Shown here: piece after piece, positions 12,878 through 25,500 of the stretch
Numbering within the stretch: position 1 is the stretch's first letter
Layout of the letters: every line of letters starts with the position of its first letter
Origin: Oikopleura dioica
Lineage: Eukaryota > Chordata > Appendicularia > Copelata > Oikopleuridae
Length of the DNA: 64,000 nt
Direction of reading: 5' to 3'
Assembly (NCBI GenBank): GCA_907165135.1
Contig: OU015566.1
Span: 11,578,157-11,642,156, forward strand
Notes under the pieces: generated by a model
The model's input: only the letters and a program-made list of their open reading frames with translations
What the model was told of the DNA's origin: nothing
Database searches by the model: none
Program-made: the position numbers and the translations under genes

Positions 12878-13089
12878 AAAGGTTGAAGCCTTTCTTGGTC
12901 CTCGACGTGGATAATTCAAATCGAATTCGAATTCAAATTTTTAATCCCTGCTGCCGGCAAAAATCCACAAGTCCAACTGGAAAAACAAAACCACAATGAA
13001 GACCAAAGCACATGTTCAACCCCAGAACGCTGCGGAAACTGGGGCTGAACTTCTCGCGGTTTTTTCGGTAATTGGTCAAATTCAACAAC

Positions 13090-13161
13090 TCGGAAGCGAA
13101 CTGAATGATCTGGCAGGGACAAACTGTCAAGTACAGCGCCCGCTTAGTGAGAAGATTTCGA
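13090..13161 (+). promoter_or_regulatory. Candidate SECIS element, form 2
   Basis: About 210 nt after the glutathione peroxidase stop. A lower stem (TCGGAA with TTTCGA) leads to an internal loop, then ATGA (13105-13108) opposite TGAG (13148-13151), giving the tandem G-A pairs of the SECIS core. A partly paired helix follows (CTG...GGG with CCC...TAG, containing two mismatches), then an AAA bulge (13121-13123) 12 nt after ATGA, and an apical mini-stem CTGT/ACAG. Spacing and layout match form 2 SECIS. The weak point is the internal mismatch in the helix. Confidence 0.6.
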
Positions 13162-13208
13162 CTTTTGAAGTTTTTGATTTTGACCAACCATTTGGACTTT
13201 TCTGATTC

Positions 13209-13214
13209 AATAAA
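13209..13214 (+). terminator. Polyadenylation signal AATAAA for glutathione peroxidase
   Basis: First AATAAA after the stop, giving a 3' UTR of roughly 350 nt that would include the SECIS candidate. Confidence 0.45.
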
Positions 13215-13621
13215 AATTACGATTCAAAAGTTCAAAAGTTGTTTCTTAGAGCTGAACTTTTTTCCTGTAAAACGGTCAAAAGGGTCATGCAATAAACGGT
13301 CTTGAAATAATCCGTCCATGATCCTTAGGTTCCTGCGGTTAATCCAATGACGAAATTTTTCTGAAAAAGCGAAATTAAAAGGAAAATAATCTTCGATCTT
13401 GAAGTCGTATTTTTTCTAGGACTTAGTTGAGCCGCAAAAAATCGAGTGACTCCAAGTGCCTGTGGTAGATTTCAACCTTGTATTTTTTAAAAAGAAGTTC
13501 ACAAGAATGAAGAAAGAAGAACTCCAGTTTCTTTTGAATTGTTGAAATTATTGCTAAAAACATGTAAAATTAAGCCTCCGTTTATTATTTTAACGGTCAC
13601 GTTTTTTTCAAAAGAACTCTC

Positions 13622-13957
13622 TTAGTTCCCCTCTTTTGCGATCTTCTGATCCAAAACCGGGTTCAGCATGTCTTCAAGTGGACTAAGGAAGGAACTAGAG
13701 TAATGACTAAGGTGCTCTAAAAGCGTAAGACCCACTTTTATTCTCGCTGATAAAATTGCGAGCGTGAGAAGGGATATTTCCTCCGATCTTCTTTCGCGTT
13801 TGAGAGCGCAGTTGTCAACTTTTTGAACGTCGAAATGACGAATCAAGGATACGGTCAAATGTTCCACATCTTTAATCTCAAGTCGGAGAATGCTAATTTC
13901 AAGAGGGACACAGTCTGATATACACGCCGAGGAAACCACAAAACGCTTGCTTCTCAA
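13622..13957 (-). CDS. Hypothetical helical protein, possible terminal exon
   Basis: A 111-codon minus-strand frame with helical, leucine-rich composition (for example VEHLTVSLIRHFDVQKVD) ending at a stop at 13622. An acceptor-like TATATCAG precedes codons starting near 13919, so it may be a last exon of a larger gene whose other exons I could not find. No domain recognised, and antisense frames are broken. Confidence 0.3.
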   Translation of the reverse strand: MRSKRFVVSSACISDCVPLEISILRLEIKDVEHLTVSLIRHFDVQKVDNCALKRERRSEEISLLTLAILSARIKVGLTLLEHLSHYSSSFLSPLEDMLNPVLDQKIAKEGN

Positions 13958-16543
13958 AATTAATTACCAAAAAAGGTGAGTCAGCTTTGGCAGAAATTTC
14001 AACGTGGATACATTTTATTATCGATCTTGTTGCTAAGAGAACATGGTACTTATTAATCATCATAATTAATTTGAGTGGAAACGGTTACTAGCGGATACGA
14101 TCAGCTCCATTTATACTTGTTGCGGAAAGAGCATAGCTTGAAGCTCACGTGGGGAATGATGATGGAAAAGATGTGTAATAACTTGTTAGTACCAGAAGTT
14201 TAGTATTTTGATGATAAATTGATACGTGAGTTTTTGCTACCCTGAATTACTACCCAAAACCACGGTACACAAACATTTTAGACGCTTCTTTTTGCATATC
14301 GTAAATTCTTGAATTCTCTCGCGTTTTTTCAGAATATCTACTGCATTTTAGAGAATATTACAAGCCCAACAGGAGAAGCCGCAGTCAGCCTTTACAAGTA
14401 GCATGTTCAGGAGCGATTTTAATGTTGCTAGCAATAAACATTCAATTCGCCCGCCTCGGACTTGTTCTGAAAACAGTTTTAAACATTCAGACGGGGTTTA
14501 TTGAAAAAGATTTTGTTTGCCACGTTTCAGCGCTATTTTTAAATGACCTCTATTTGTTATGAAAATCGCAGCTTCAGTTTTTTTCGGTCCGGCTCAGCCA
14601 CAGATCATTCGCGCCTTCAGCTGGAGTTATTTTCTAGCCAAGCTCAAAAAAGTCAAGCAAAGATGAATGAAAAAGCCACAAACCTGGAATATCCATAATC
14701 CAAGATCGCGGACACTCTATTCCGTAGCCGCGCGCACGGGTCATAAATCCCGCACTCACGGATAATAAACTCGCGCTTAGAAAGATTCTAGCACTTGATA
14801 AGCCGACCCGTTAGCGGGCTATATTGTTGGAACTCGAACGATTTCTGACCGCAGCAACGTCAGTCGGGGAAAATTAACATTATTCAGCCCGTGTGTAATT
14901 ATAATAACATTGCAGATTAGGCAGGTCGGCAATTTAGCACCTTACAATCACCTTATAATTCACATCAAAAAGGTTTTTAAAATATTTGAGCGAGAAATGT
15001 TTTGCAACATAATTCTTGCTAAAAAGTAATTCAGAATAGGTATTTACCTAGCTCTTTTCTAACTAACATTTTTCATCAAACATCTCGCTATTTTCAAGCA
15101 TAACATCTATGAGCGGCTCACAAAACCGCTGAGCCTACTTGATTCTTAGTTTAGTTTCTTCTCATGAGTCATGACTCAACCCTTTGGATACTGTAAGTGG
15201 AGATGACGTGGTTGAGTTTGATTTTCTACGGTTATACGGAGAAACAAAGGTTAATTTAATTGATGATTCATTTTTGAAATTCTATTCTTGATTCTATCAT
15301 GTCAGATTATGCATTTTGACCTTTTAGAATCGGGATTGGAAAGCTTTGTTGGGAGAAATTGAGTCACTTCGGAACTTTTTACTACAGTAACTACAACAGC
15401 TAAATAGCATATACTTTATGGCTTGCATAGATTTAACAACGGTAACTTCTTCGAACGGATGCGTTTGTATAATTGAGAAATTCGTGAAAATCGAGAATAG
15501 AAAATTTTTGTTCTCTTCCATGATATCAACAGTTACGGTTTCCCTTTCCAAAAACTATTCTAAAATGAAAAAATGCCAAGGTTATTTCCTCGTCTTGTCT
15601 GAAAAATGTTCCTTCCAATCAGTCCAATTTCCAAAATAGCGCTCGCTTTAGCTCCCCTCCTCGAAATTAATTCTAGCGGTGGTCACTAGTCACTTTGAGT
15701 TTTTGGCGAAAAAGAAAGTGTTCTCCACTTCTAGGTTGGGATTCTTACGTCACGTGCTCGGAGTACGCACGACCGCGAAGATATCCATTTGTCTTGGCTC
15801 GTGACACCTCCGCCACGTTCTTGAGGCTCGCTAGCGCCAGCGCGCATAACTTGAGCGCGCGTAGTAGTCTTCGATGCTCCCGGGCGCCCTCGAAATATCT
15901 GCAAACTTGTGGGAAGTAGTGGCAGCGCGATCGACCGAAATCGAGATTTCAGGAAACAACAATTGAACCTAACTAGAAACCGAAAAAACCGTTAACAAGA
16001 GAAAACAAATATAAATAGAGATTTACCGAAGATGTTTGACGAAGACACGCTGAATACAGGAACGTGATAGAATTTGAATAAATGGTAATTTATTATTCTA
16101 AAAGTATTTGCTTTCATTATCAAAATGAATAATCAGAAAATGCTTGTGTTGCATCACGAGTTTTAAATAATCATTTCTTCGGTGATAATTAATTTTAGCG
16201 TAACTATAGACAAGGGCGTGTTCTGATTCCGCGTCCTGAAATGTTACTATATCAATCATCCCTTTCATCGTCACGTGCAATTTAATTATCGATCATTTGT
16301 TGAGTAAAGAGCCATTTATTTCGATACGTTCTTTCGATTTTTTTAGTATCTTCTTCGATTACCTGAAATATCGGAAATCAACATGTAGATTTCGGAGAGA
16401 TTTCTTATGGTTTCTTTTTAAGAACCCTATTGGGTTAATATCATATTCAGAATATTAGCTATATTGAATGAAAAAGTATGAAATTATTAAAAATAGATAG
16501 AAAATACTCTTAAAAAGAGGACTTTTGTCAGATCACGTGACAG
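13958..16543. other. Non-coding stretch upstream of the Rho GTPase
   Basis: Near 14330-14396 a short frame after a TTTTTTCAG acceptor ends in a stop, resembling a terminal exon, without a partner. The 5' exon of the Rho gene should lie here or further upstream. No repeats recognised. Confidence 0.35.
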
Positions 16544-19500
16544 GCCTTGGGCTGTTCCCCTCGCCCGACAATTTACAAAAAGTGAACATCGTCATGGTCG
16601 GTGACCAAGGAGCTGGCAAGACCAACATGCTCGTTTCCTACTGTAATAACGAGTATCCGGCCGAATACAAGCCGACCGTGCACGACTACTACACAGGTAC
16701 TTGATCATCACATAACGCCGTGACATCAACAGGACATGCAGACACAGATTTGCAGTAAAATAAAAACCGTTTTCTAAAAGGATAAAATTGATAAAAAAGA
16801 GAAGGAGATCGCTGTATATTTTATTATATTCTGTAAGAAACGACAATGAAACATTGTACAATCAGAATTACACAAAAAACAAGCAGGCTGCAGAAAAAGC
16901 TGGTGATACTTATGTCAGCCTGACAGACAGCAGAGCTTGTAAGACCCCCTGTAAGTTCTTTGTTGGTTAGGGTCGCGAAAAGTTGTCGTAAAACCGATAT
17001 GAAATCTTTCATTCATGCTTTTTTCTGCCAATTTATCGCCAAAAATCGCCTGAAATGAAACTCAATGTGTTAGTTAAGCTATTGAATCAAAACCTTCCGC
17101 CACCAACAAATAGACCTTTATCTTTCCCCAGCTCAAATATCTGAGCCTCTAAACGCCCATTCTTGACAAGCAAAATTGACAGTCATAAAACTGTCATTTC
17201 AACTTCTAGGAATTGGGCCAAGGGTTGCTGCTTTTGGACATGAATTATAAATTTGAGAGGAACAGGCCGCTTTCTTACGAGCTCGTAAAAAAGACATTAA
17301 ACATGCACTATTGACTAGCTTTAGAAAAAATCCACGAATTCTCTCCCCTTTCTGATAATCCTCGTTCTAGGCCTCTAAAGTTTTTACATTATCTACTGGC
17401 CGCAAAATCAGATCGCAAACACGCTCTATATTCTCTTCTGAAATGCTCGAAACGAATGTTGAACGTGGTGGAAAATACCACTTTGAGGACGCGTCACAAC
17501 ATTTTTTAACATATAATAGGTTCAAAGATTTTCCCAGGGCCGTATTTTCCGGGTTTCATTAGAAACTCTAAAATCGAAATTGAGACAAAAATTCATCGAT
17601 TAAAAAATATCGAAATATTATCTTCAAATACTCATTGCGCGAATAAGAGGGAAAAGAAGGATTGATCATAAATCAACGCAATATTTTATGAGATAAAATC
17701 AACGGTAGCTGTTTAATTCCTTCTAAAATCTTTGTCCACCTGTTCCTTTTTGGAATAATCTTTTTGAGTTCTTCCTTTTTTCTGCGTCGAAAAGTTTACT
17801 TTATAACTAAACCAGTCTATAAATATCACTACACCGTTTTCTCACCATCTTTCCAATGCAAGAAAAGATTCATTATGTCACTTCTTTTCTTCAATTTTTC
17901 CAAAAAACATGCCTTATTGAACTTTTCTTTCTATTTAATTATTAAGAATTAAATTGTCAGCAAACCTGGATCTGACGTTTTTGGACGCAATAAGTCGGCT
18001 TTTTTGGAAAGCTGCGGCTTGTTGTTGAAATCCAACAAGTGCTTTTGGTCGGAACCGGAGGAAATTCCGAAGCTTTTGAATAAATAGCTTATTTTGCATC
18101 TTTTAGGCGTAGAAGAGGGAGATACATTTGTTGACTCAGAGTCTGCCACTGGTATTTTCCATTTCTAAATCAAATATTTTGAGCAGCTTTTCTGGCACTC
18201 ATGATATGAGCTGGTGAGCGTGGTAATAACATATCAATAACGCGCGGTGCAAGTAGGGTTCTCAAAACTTTGGTCGCCGCGAAGGGCATTATCATTTCAT
18301 AATTACGGCACCGTAAACTAGCTACCGTAAAGTAGCCTCAGTTTGAAAATGAAGTTGCGTAGATAAACTTGCGAGGAGATTATTATGACATCATGTGGAA
18401 ATTACTAACTTCGGTTCACAGCTTTGAAGCTGATAGATGCTCAAGCTCTAGAATTTTCAAAAAACCTGCATTTTCGCGTGAATAATGCTCTTGAACATCA
18501 ACCACTAAATATTCTTCCACGGAAAGTGGCTTTATCCGATCCCTTCCACCGTGCCATCCATTTTATGCGCTACTATCAAAAACGCTAAAATTTCCACGGC
18601 AGGGCATTATCTGTCTCCTGTCACTTATTCACCTGGCGCTCACCACGTGACCTGTTCAACAGAATAGTACTAGAATAGAGCTGACAGAGCTTCTTTTTTT
18701 CCTGACACTGTCAGTCTGACAGGCATGGAATTTCCGATGTCTGCGTTTCGTTGAAACACAACTCAAGTCGGCTTTTCCGGCCCCCGCGGCGAGAATGGGT
18801 TAAAAAAATTTAACCTCTCAAAAGTCATTTTTCAGGAAAATGTTTGCCGGATCATATTTGAATGATGGTTCGATTCAAAATAAGCTTTTGGATATTTTTA
18901 AATAATTTTGAATCACGTCTGTTCCTAAAAATAGCGCTTTCGCTCACTGTTTTCGAATAACGCCGTGTTTAAACCAAATGAGTAACATTACGCCAAATTA
19001 CCGGATTTACTTCAATGGCGGCTCTCGACGCGTTAACGTGCTCTTCTTCAATTTCCACGAAGCTTTGGCCCCTTCCCTAATCCCACACAGCCGGCGTGAA
19101 CCCTCTTTCCATTCTCGAGATCGAGAGGCCTGACGTAAGCGGCCTTCAAAAAGCCCTCGTAAGAAATTGTCGCACCTGGGATCGTCCTCAAAAGCTCGAG
19201 CCTTGATCGTCTAAATATTTGACGCGGACAGGGTTCAATTTTCAGTAAAGAACGCAGACAATGAGATTTTGGTTTTGAAAATTTTCGAAGAAAAAAATTT
19301 TCGTCAACTTTTCTGAAAATTTTCATCACGAAAGTACAGAGGGTGCTCATTTTCGACCGGTTTTTATATGAAGCAAAATTCTTGAAATCGTTATCTTCTG
19401 AGTCTTAAAATTTGTACCTTCAGCGACTGTTATTTTCTTTGACAAAAAAAAACAGCTTTGTTTTCACCTAACAGTTTCGCTTGTGCCTTGACCCTTATCC

Positions 19501-22500
19501 TGACCCTTACCATCATCCTTATGTTCTTAGTTATCTCGTAACCAAATCAATCTCTTGAATTCGGGAAACCTTTCTCCGCAGTATGTAACGACATATTATT
19601 TGCTCTTTATCCGGAAGTCTACTTATCCCTTCTCTTTTAAGGATATAAGCTATGAATTTGAACTTTCGTAGCGCCTAAATGCGACGTAGGATCATTTTCA
19701 TTTCAAAAGCAGTCCTACCTGAATTGGACGTAGAACTCAAATCTGGAATTTTTGAAAAAAATCTTATGGAAAATTTTCTCTCTAGAGCGATTTCAAATCT
19801 TACGCTCTCGATTGCTCGAATTTTTTCCATTGAATCGCTAAAACTAAACCGTGTCTTTTATTTTGATGATGTTAAGCTAGAAAATTGACGGGCTCTTATT
19901 TCCAAACTCTCTCAAATTATCATTCTAGCGTTTTCCTCTTTCTTGATCGAGTTTTTCTCCTTTTTGTGCTTTTTTGCGTGCAACCAATCAAAGCGCTCCG
20001 CTCAACCGCGCCACTCTCACGGAAAAGAGGAGTTGAGAGAGCGAGCGCCCAGCGCGTCGCTTTTTACACTATTCACGCGCTGGGTAAGCCTCATGGAAAT
20101 GGCTCTAAAATCGGTTTCGGTCGGAATTAGGCAAAACTGATCCGTCAATTTTATAGATAAGGGTTAAGAGAAGTTATTTATCGAAAAAACTCGACCGATT
20201 TAGTGTAAAAATTTCGAGCAATCGAGATCGTAAGATTTGAAATCGCTCTAGAGAGAAAATTTTCCATAAGATTTTTTTCAAAAATTCCAGATTTGAGTTC
20301 TACGTGCAATTTTAGGTAGGACTGCTTTTGAAATGAAAATGATCCTACGTCGCATTTAGGCGCTACGAAAGTTCAAATTCATAGCTTATATCCCTAAATT
20401 CATAGCTCATGCCCCTACAAGTGTCTACAGGGAAAGATAAGGGTTCAGCAATTGTGAATTGAGTGTATACACAACTGATAGACAAAAAAGAAACAGAAAA
20501 CTCGTCCCTGCTTTTTCTCAAATTGCGGTGTGTACTTTTTGGATAAACGAAACCCCCGACGCTTTCTAAAACCGCGAATGAGCTCAACCCCCTTAACCGC
20601 TGGACGCTAAACTAAGCCACCGAAATCCCTGAACTTTTATTCAAATTCGTAATGATTCGACTGGCCAAACAGCGGCATGAGAGAAATTGAACATGCGATA
20701 ATGTAATCTAACCATGTTCAGCTCAGCTGGAAAACTCTGGAGGCAGTTAGACTTTCTCAAGATGAGGCTATCTAGATGTTTGGAAAGAGGGTTCCGATTC
20801 TGATAACTGTCTGATTTGGCGCAACAGCAATTAAACCCTTGCAAAAACTCTTGTTCAAAGAACGTGTACAGCTGTGTTTTTGTCCATGTCCTTTCTGCTA
20901 AATTAAAAGTGCAAAGTAGCAATGTCGCATATTTTTACTCCCCACAAGATTCCTTGAGGGTTAATTTTGCGTCATCAAAGAGTTGTTCCACGGAAAAGAA
21001 GAGTTCTTCTCCGTACGTGTTAAGATTTTTTTCGAATAAACGAAGAGCGTGTTTATACTACAGACTGGAACGAAAGGGTTTCTAATGCTCTGTTGAGTAT
21101 ACAGACAGAATTTGGCGCAGAAAGCGCGGTACTTTGCTCAACAATGAATTTTAGAGACTAAGAATGACTTCGCTTTTTTAAGGTATAAATTCTTGAGCCA
21201 CCAAATCTTGGCTGATTTCTCTTCAGAGAACTCCCTCTTTTTCCTTGTTGGCCACCGTCTTATCTGTGTGACTATTCCGTGATATGAGCCTGAGTCGCCA
21301 AAATTGCACCCTGGTTTATTGCCGGAAAGATAGCTCGATAAGCTGCTACTTCTCGGAAGTGATAGACGCTTGACCAGGGGTTCGCGCCGCCCTTAACACC
21401 AACCCCTAATCAACTCTTCTACTAATCTCGAGTCTAAACAATCTCCAACCTCCGCTTGGTTGTTTTCGTTCAATCTAATGAAGAAGATGCGGTTTTGTGC
21501 GGTCAGTGGTCAGCTCAGATTTTCTAGCTCCCGCTTCTCCTTCTGTTCCGCAGAAAACGTAGTGAACGCAGCACGTGACAGCTCCGCAAAATTGAGATTT
21601 GTTCATAAGAAAAACGAAAAGAAAGCGGAAGCAACGTAGAGAACATCATGCATAATTATGGAAAGGGCGAAAGCGACGATTACATGCTTTGAAAAAGGGT
21701 TAACATTTTTTTCGCCTTCAAAGGTGGATTGACCGCACTAGCGCGAAAGAGTGCGTAGAAGCAGTCAAAAATTTTGTAGCGTCAAACAAGGTCTTCAAAT
21801 TTTTGGCCAATCAAAAAGCTTCTTTGGGCCTTCTATCCAATCATCGTTCAAATAGCCCTTAATAAGTTCTCCTGAAAAAACGCTCCTGAATAAACGGATG
21901 ATAAATGGACAAAAACGAGCGTTTCGGTTGGAAGATCTGATTGTCTTTCGTCTAAAGTCTTTTTGCACGTTTCTATGATCCAATCTTTTCATATAAAAAT
22001 TCGATCCAATTTCCCTTTGGTCGAGAGATTACGTGTTTCGATCATTCCAAGTAACGCGCCGGGCCAATCCGCACAATCGCCGTTTGAAATGAACCACACT
22101 TGTTTGGAAGTTTATTTAACGGCCAACCGGTTAGAGGGTCGCTAATCCGACAGCTTTTCGCTTTATGCAACGCCGGACCGAACAAAAAGAGCTCAGACTC
22201 GTCAGCGGCAGGCCGGTTTATCTCCACTTCCAGGGTTTCGGTTCTTGCGAAAAAGATCAGCAAAACAAATCTCCAATAAAAATGAAGCTTGTTTCTTCCC
22301 AAGACATTTCGTCAATTACGTGTCTTTCCGTTTCTGCCCCGAGTTCAACTTGAGAGCATCGCGTAAAACATGCATTTTAATAAGTTTTTCGCTCAATTGA
22401 AAATTGAAATTTGCTGACCCGTCAAGTTATGAAGACAAACCACGCCCCTGAATGCTTCTCCCGTCATCCAACTGGACAAAAGTTGTATTCAAAATACTTA

Positions 22501-25500
22501 AGAATCGCACGGTAAATACGGGGTTATATAAACGGATCGAAAGGTGGTTATTTCGAGGGTATGTTCTAAAAGCCCTCGAATTCACGTGACGCAGGGGCTT
22601 GAGCAAATATATAATCGCGTAACCCCCCGGAACTAGAAACCAAAACCTACTGATACGAATCTAATCCACTAACTGAACTCGTGTTTTCAAGTTTGCAAGT
22701 TCGTAATACAACTTTTGAAAAACGGGCACAACTTGAAATATTCATGTTTTCTTGGAGAATGATTAGGAATGTTGACATCGATAATCTGATCATCAAGGAG
22801 TCTTCTTTCACAGAGCATATTATGATCTGAAAAATAAGGGTTTCACTTTGAAAACTCAAATTTACAATATTGCTTTCGATGACTTCCGCTTTTATTATCC
22901 TCCCTGAGCTACGTTTGTTTCAAAGGGGACGTGTAATCAAGTCGCTAGCTAAGACTTCCTGAGATCTAAAAATCCAGCTCAATATCTTATGTCTTCTCTT
23001 TTTTATGCATGATCTGGCGGATTAGATCCGCAGTTTCGAAAATTTCGATCTTTTGTGGCCGCAAATCTGTATTTTCGCTATAACAACTTCTTCGTTTTGA
23101 ATTACGCCCTTGCTGTTTACGTAACAACTCTATTTTCCGCACAGTACTCAATTTTCTTTCTTAACCATCTCTCGGGAAAAACTGTCACGGAAAAGCGGAT
23201 TTTGTGGATCTGCGTAATTACGCGCCTAACTTGTTAAGTTGTATAAAGCAACGTGCCGAGACGACGTAAAAATATGCGCAGCTGAAGTATCTCAGCTTTT
23301 TTGGTATTATCCAAAATTCACTAGATCATGTCACGTGACAGCGGAAGGAGAATAGCAAGGGATTTGTCATGTGAGAAATTTTAGGAGGAATGTCTCAGAA
23401 TATTTCTGACGCAATATGCAAATCTAAGACATTCGAATAAATTCGAGAATTTGAGCCAATCAGAGGTGAGATGAGCCAACAAAAGCGCCCTCCATCGATC
23501 AAAATTATCGGAATTATGATTAAATTGCTCATCAAGTAAATCAATCATCAGCATCCTTTTTCTGGCTATTCATCTTCTGACCATAACTAAATGCATTTCA
23601 ATGAACACGTCAAGATACCAGTGACCGGAATTGGTGCCGTAATCCACTCGGAAGCGTCCTTTCTTGCTATAAAGGTCAGAAGAAAAGTGATCCGATTTCT
23701 GGTTCGATCAAGGCGCTGCCGATTCCGCCAGTGGCTTCTTCTGTTCTTTTGAGCGCCTTTTCGGGAACAAACCGCTACGAAGGGTTTGGACACCTCTAGG
23801 TTACATAAAATGGAGGCAAAAATAAGATACAGTAAAAAGAAGCTGCTAGTCTTGAAATAACCCTCATGTGTAAAAAAGACCACGTTCCAAATCAAAAGCC
23901 ATTTTGGTTCGAACATATGTGTTCGATTTTTTTCCCAAAGGTCGGTGAATCTTTCTTGCGGTTTGAGATTCAGCATGGAACGTGCCCCTGCGCATACGAT
24001 GTTCCCTCAACTCGCCAACTAGTCTGAAAGCTGAAAAAATTGCGTGTAATTTTGATGAATGAATTTCAGAGCCACCTTGAACCTCCAGCTGAAGTTCTTT
24101 GTTCACAAAGAGCTCATGCCATTTCTCATAAAAAACGGATAAATTATAGAAATCAAATTTTCATCCGATAGATGGCGCTTTGTCCTCGCAAACGATATTC
24201 TGATTGGTTGAGAAAGATATTTGAACAAATCTTGAACTGAAATTGCCCTCGTGAATTTCAAAAAGCTGCCGCGTTTTCTCAAGTCTTTTTAAGGGGTTCA
24301 AAACACAGCCGCCCTCAACTCATTCGATAATATTGTTTTGACCCTCGGTTGAAATCTCAATTGGCCAATATTCCCGCTGTGGTTGATTCTGCGGCATTTT
24401 GAGCTTCTCTTTCCACCACGTGTAACTACCGAAACATCTTTCGAAACTTCCTCTGACGTAATTTTTCCTTGTTCTTCTGTCTGTAGCAGTTCCATCCATC
24501 AAGGTTTTCTGGCCGCACGCATCCGCCAATTTGGCGATTTTTTGAAGGCTTCGCTCAATTTAAATTGTCGTCATTGTAACAAGTACCGTTACGAATTCTG
24601 GGTAGATTATTTTCCGGGGCTGGTTCCGTTGGTTTTTGGAACACGAGATATTTGTTTTTATCTAGGATGATAATCAAAAGATATTTTTCTCTCCGGTCTA
24701 TTCTCAGAAGTAAAAGCATGAACAGAATTATAAACTCTTGAGACCAAACTCAACCACTCAATTTTCAAAGTCAAGAGCTTCACTTTTCCACTCAAAAAAG
24801 AATTTGTAAAAATAGACGTGTACTTCCTTCCATTTAACCTGTCAAATTCAGGAGAAGCCGTTCATTTGAGCCTTCTCTAAGAACACAAAGCTGTGAAAAA
24901 AATGCTCTAAAGAGTCTAAAGATTTCGATAATTTCTCCAATAATCGGTCGAAAACACGATTTATACTCTAAGATGGATGTGTCTATGAGAGGGTTCAACT
25001 CAAAACGAAACGTGGCTTCTTATTTTAGAATAAATGGCCGTTTAAAATGCTCCTTCTGAATACGGGAACGGATATCTCCGCTCAGTAGAATCGGAGACTT
25101 TGCTTCCGCATTACGTTCTCAGAACGGAAAAATAAGTTTACTCTGAATTCTGGCTTTTGGTTTTTTGAAAAATATTAATGATCTAAAACGGGGTCTTGCT
25201 TTGATCCCCGCTGACTTTCGAGAAAATGCCCTTTCGTTTAACAAAAAAGGATGAAATTCGAATTTTCCCCACACGCGAAAATTTCCTTCTGTGGCGCAAA
25301 AATCTCCACGCTCGCTGAATTTGCCATTTGCGTTGACGTCAGAGTCCCGTTTTTCGTGTGTGAGTGTGTTCGTTGGGAGCCTTTTCGGAGTTGTAAAAAT
25401 TCGCGAAAATTCCGCAAGCTCATCTTGAACAGGTGTTTGAGTCAGACTCGCAACGAAATGCGCGAATGCCGCTGTTTTGTTTGACTATGACATACTGAGC

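Noticed and set aside
13009-13045. Strong hairpin GTTCAACCCCAG/CTGGGGCTGAAC as SECIS
   Set aside because: It has an AA at the loop and the right distance from the stop, but lacks an ATGA and GA core at the base; the 13090-13161 structure fits better.
17949-18149. Minus ORF with Ser/Lys-rich sequence in Rho intron 1
   Set aside because: The opposite strand is equally open with splice-like borders; no decision possible.
19679-20140. Plus-strand ORFs of 69-81 codons
   Set aside because: They lie in the arm and loop of the foldback element and have no coding features.
23587-24106. Overlapping minus ORFs up to 129 codons
   Set aside because: No motif, no splice consistency, plausible by chance in 10 kb of intron.
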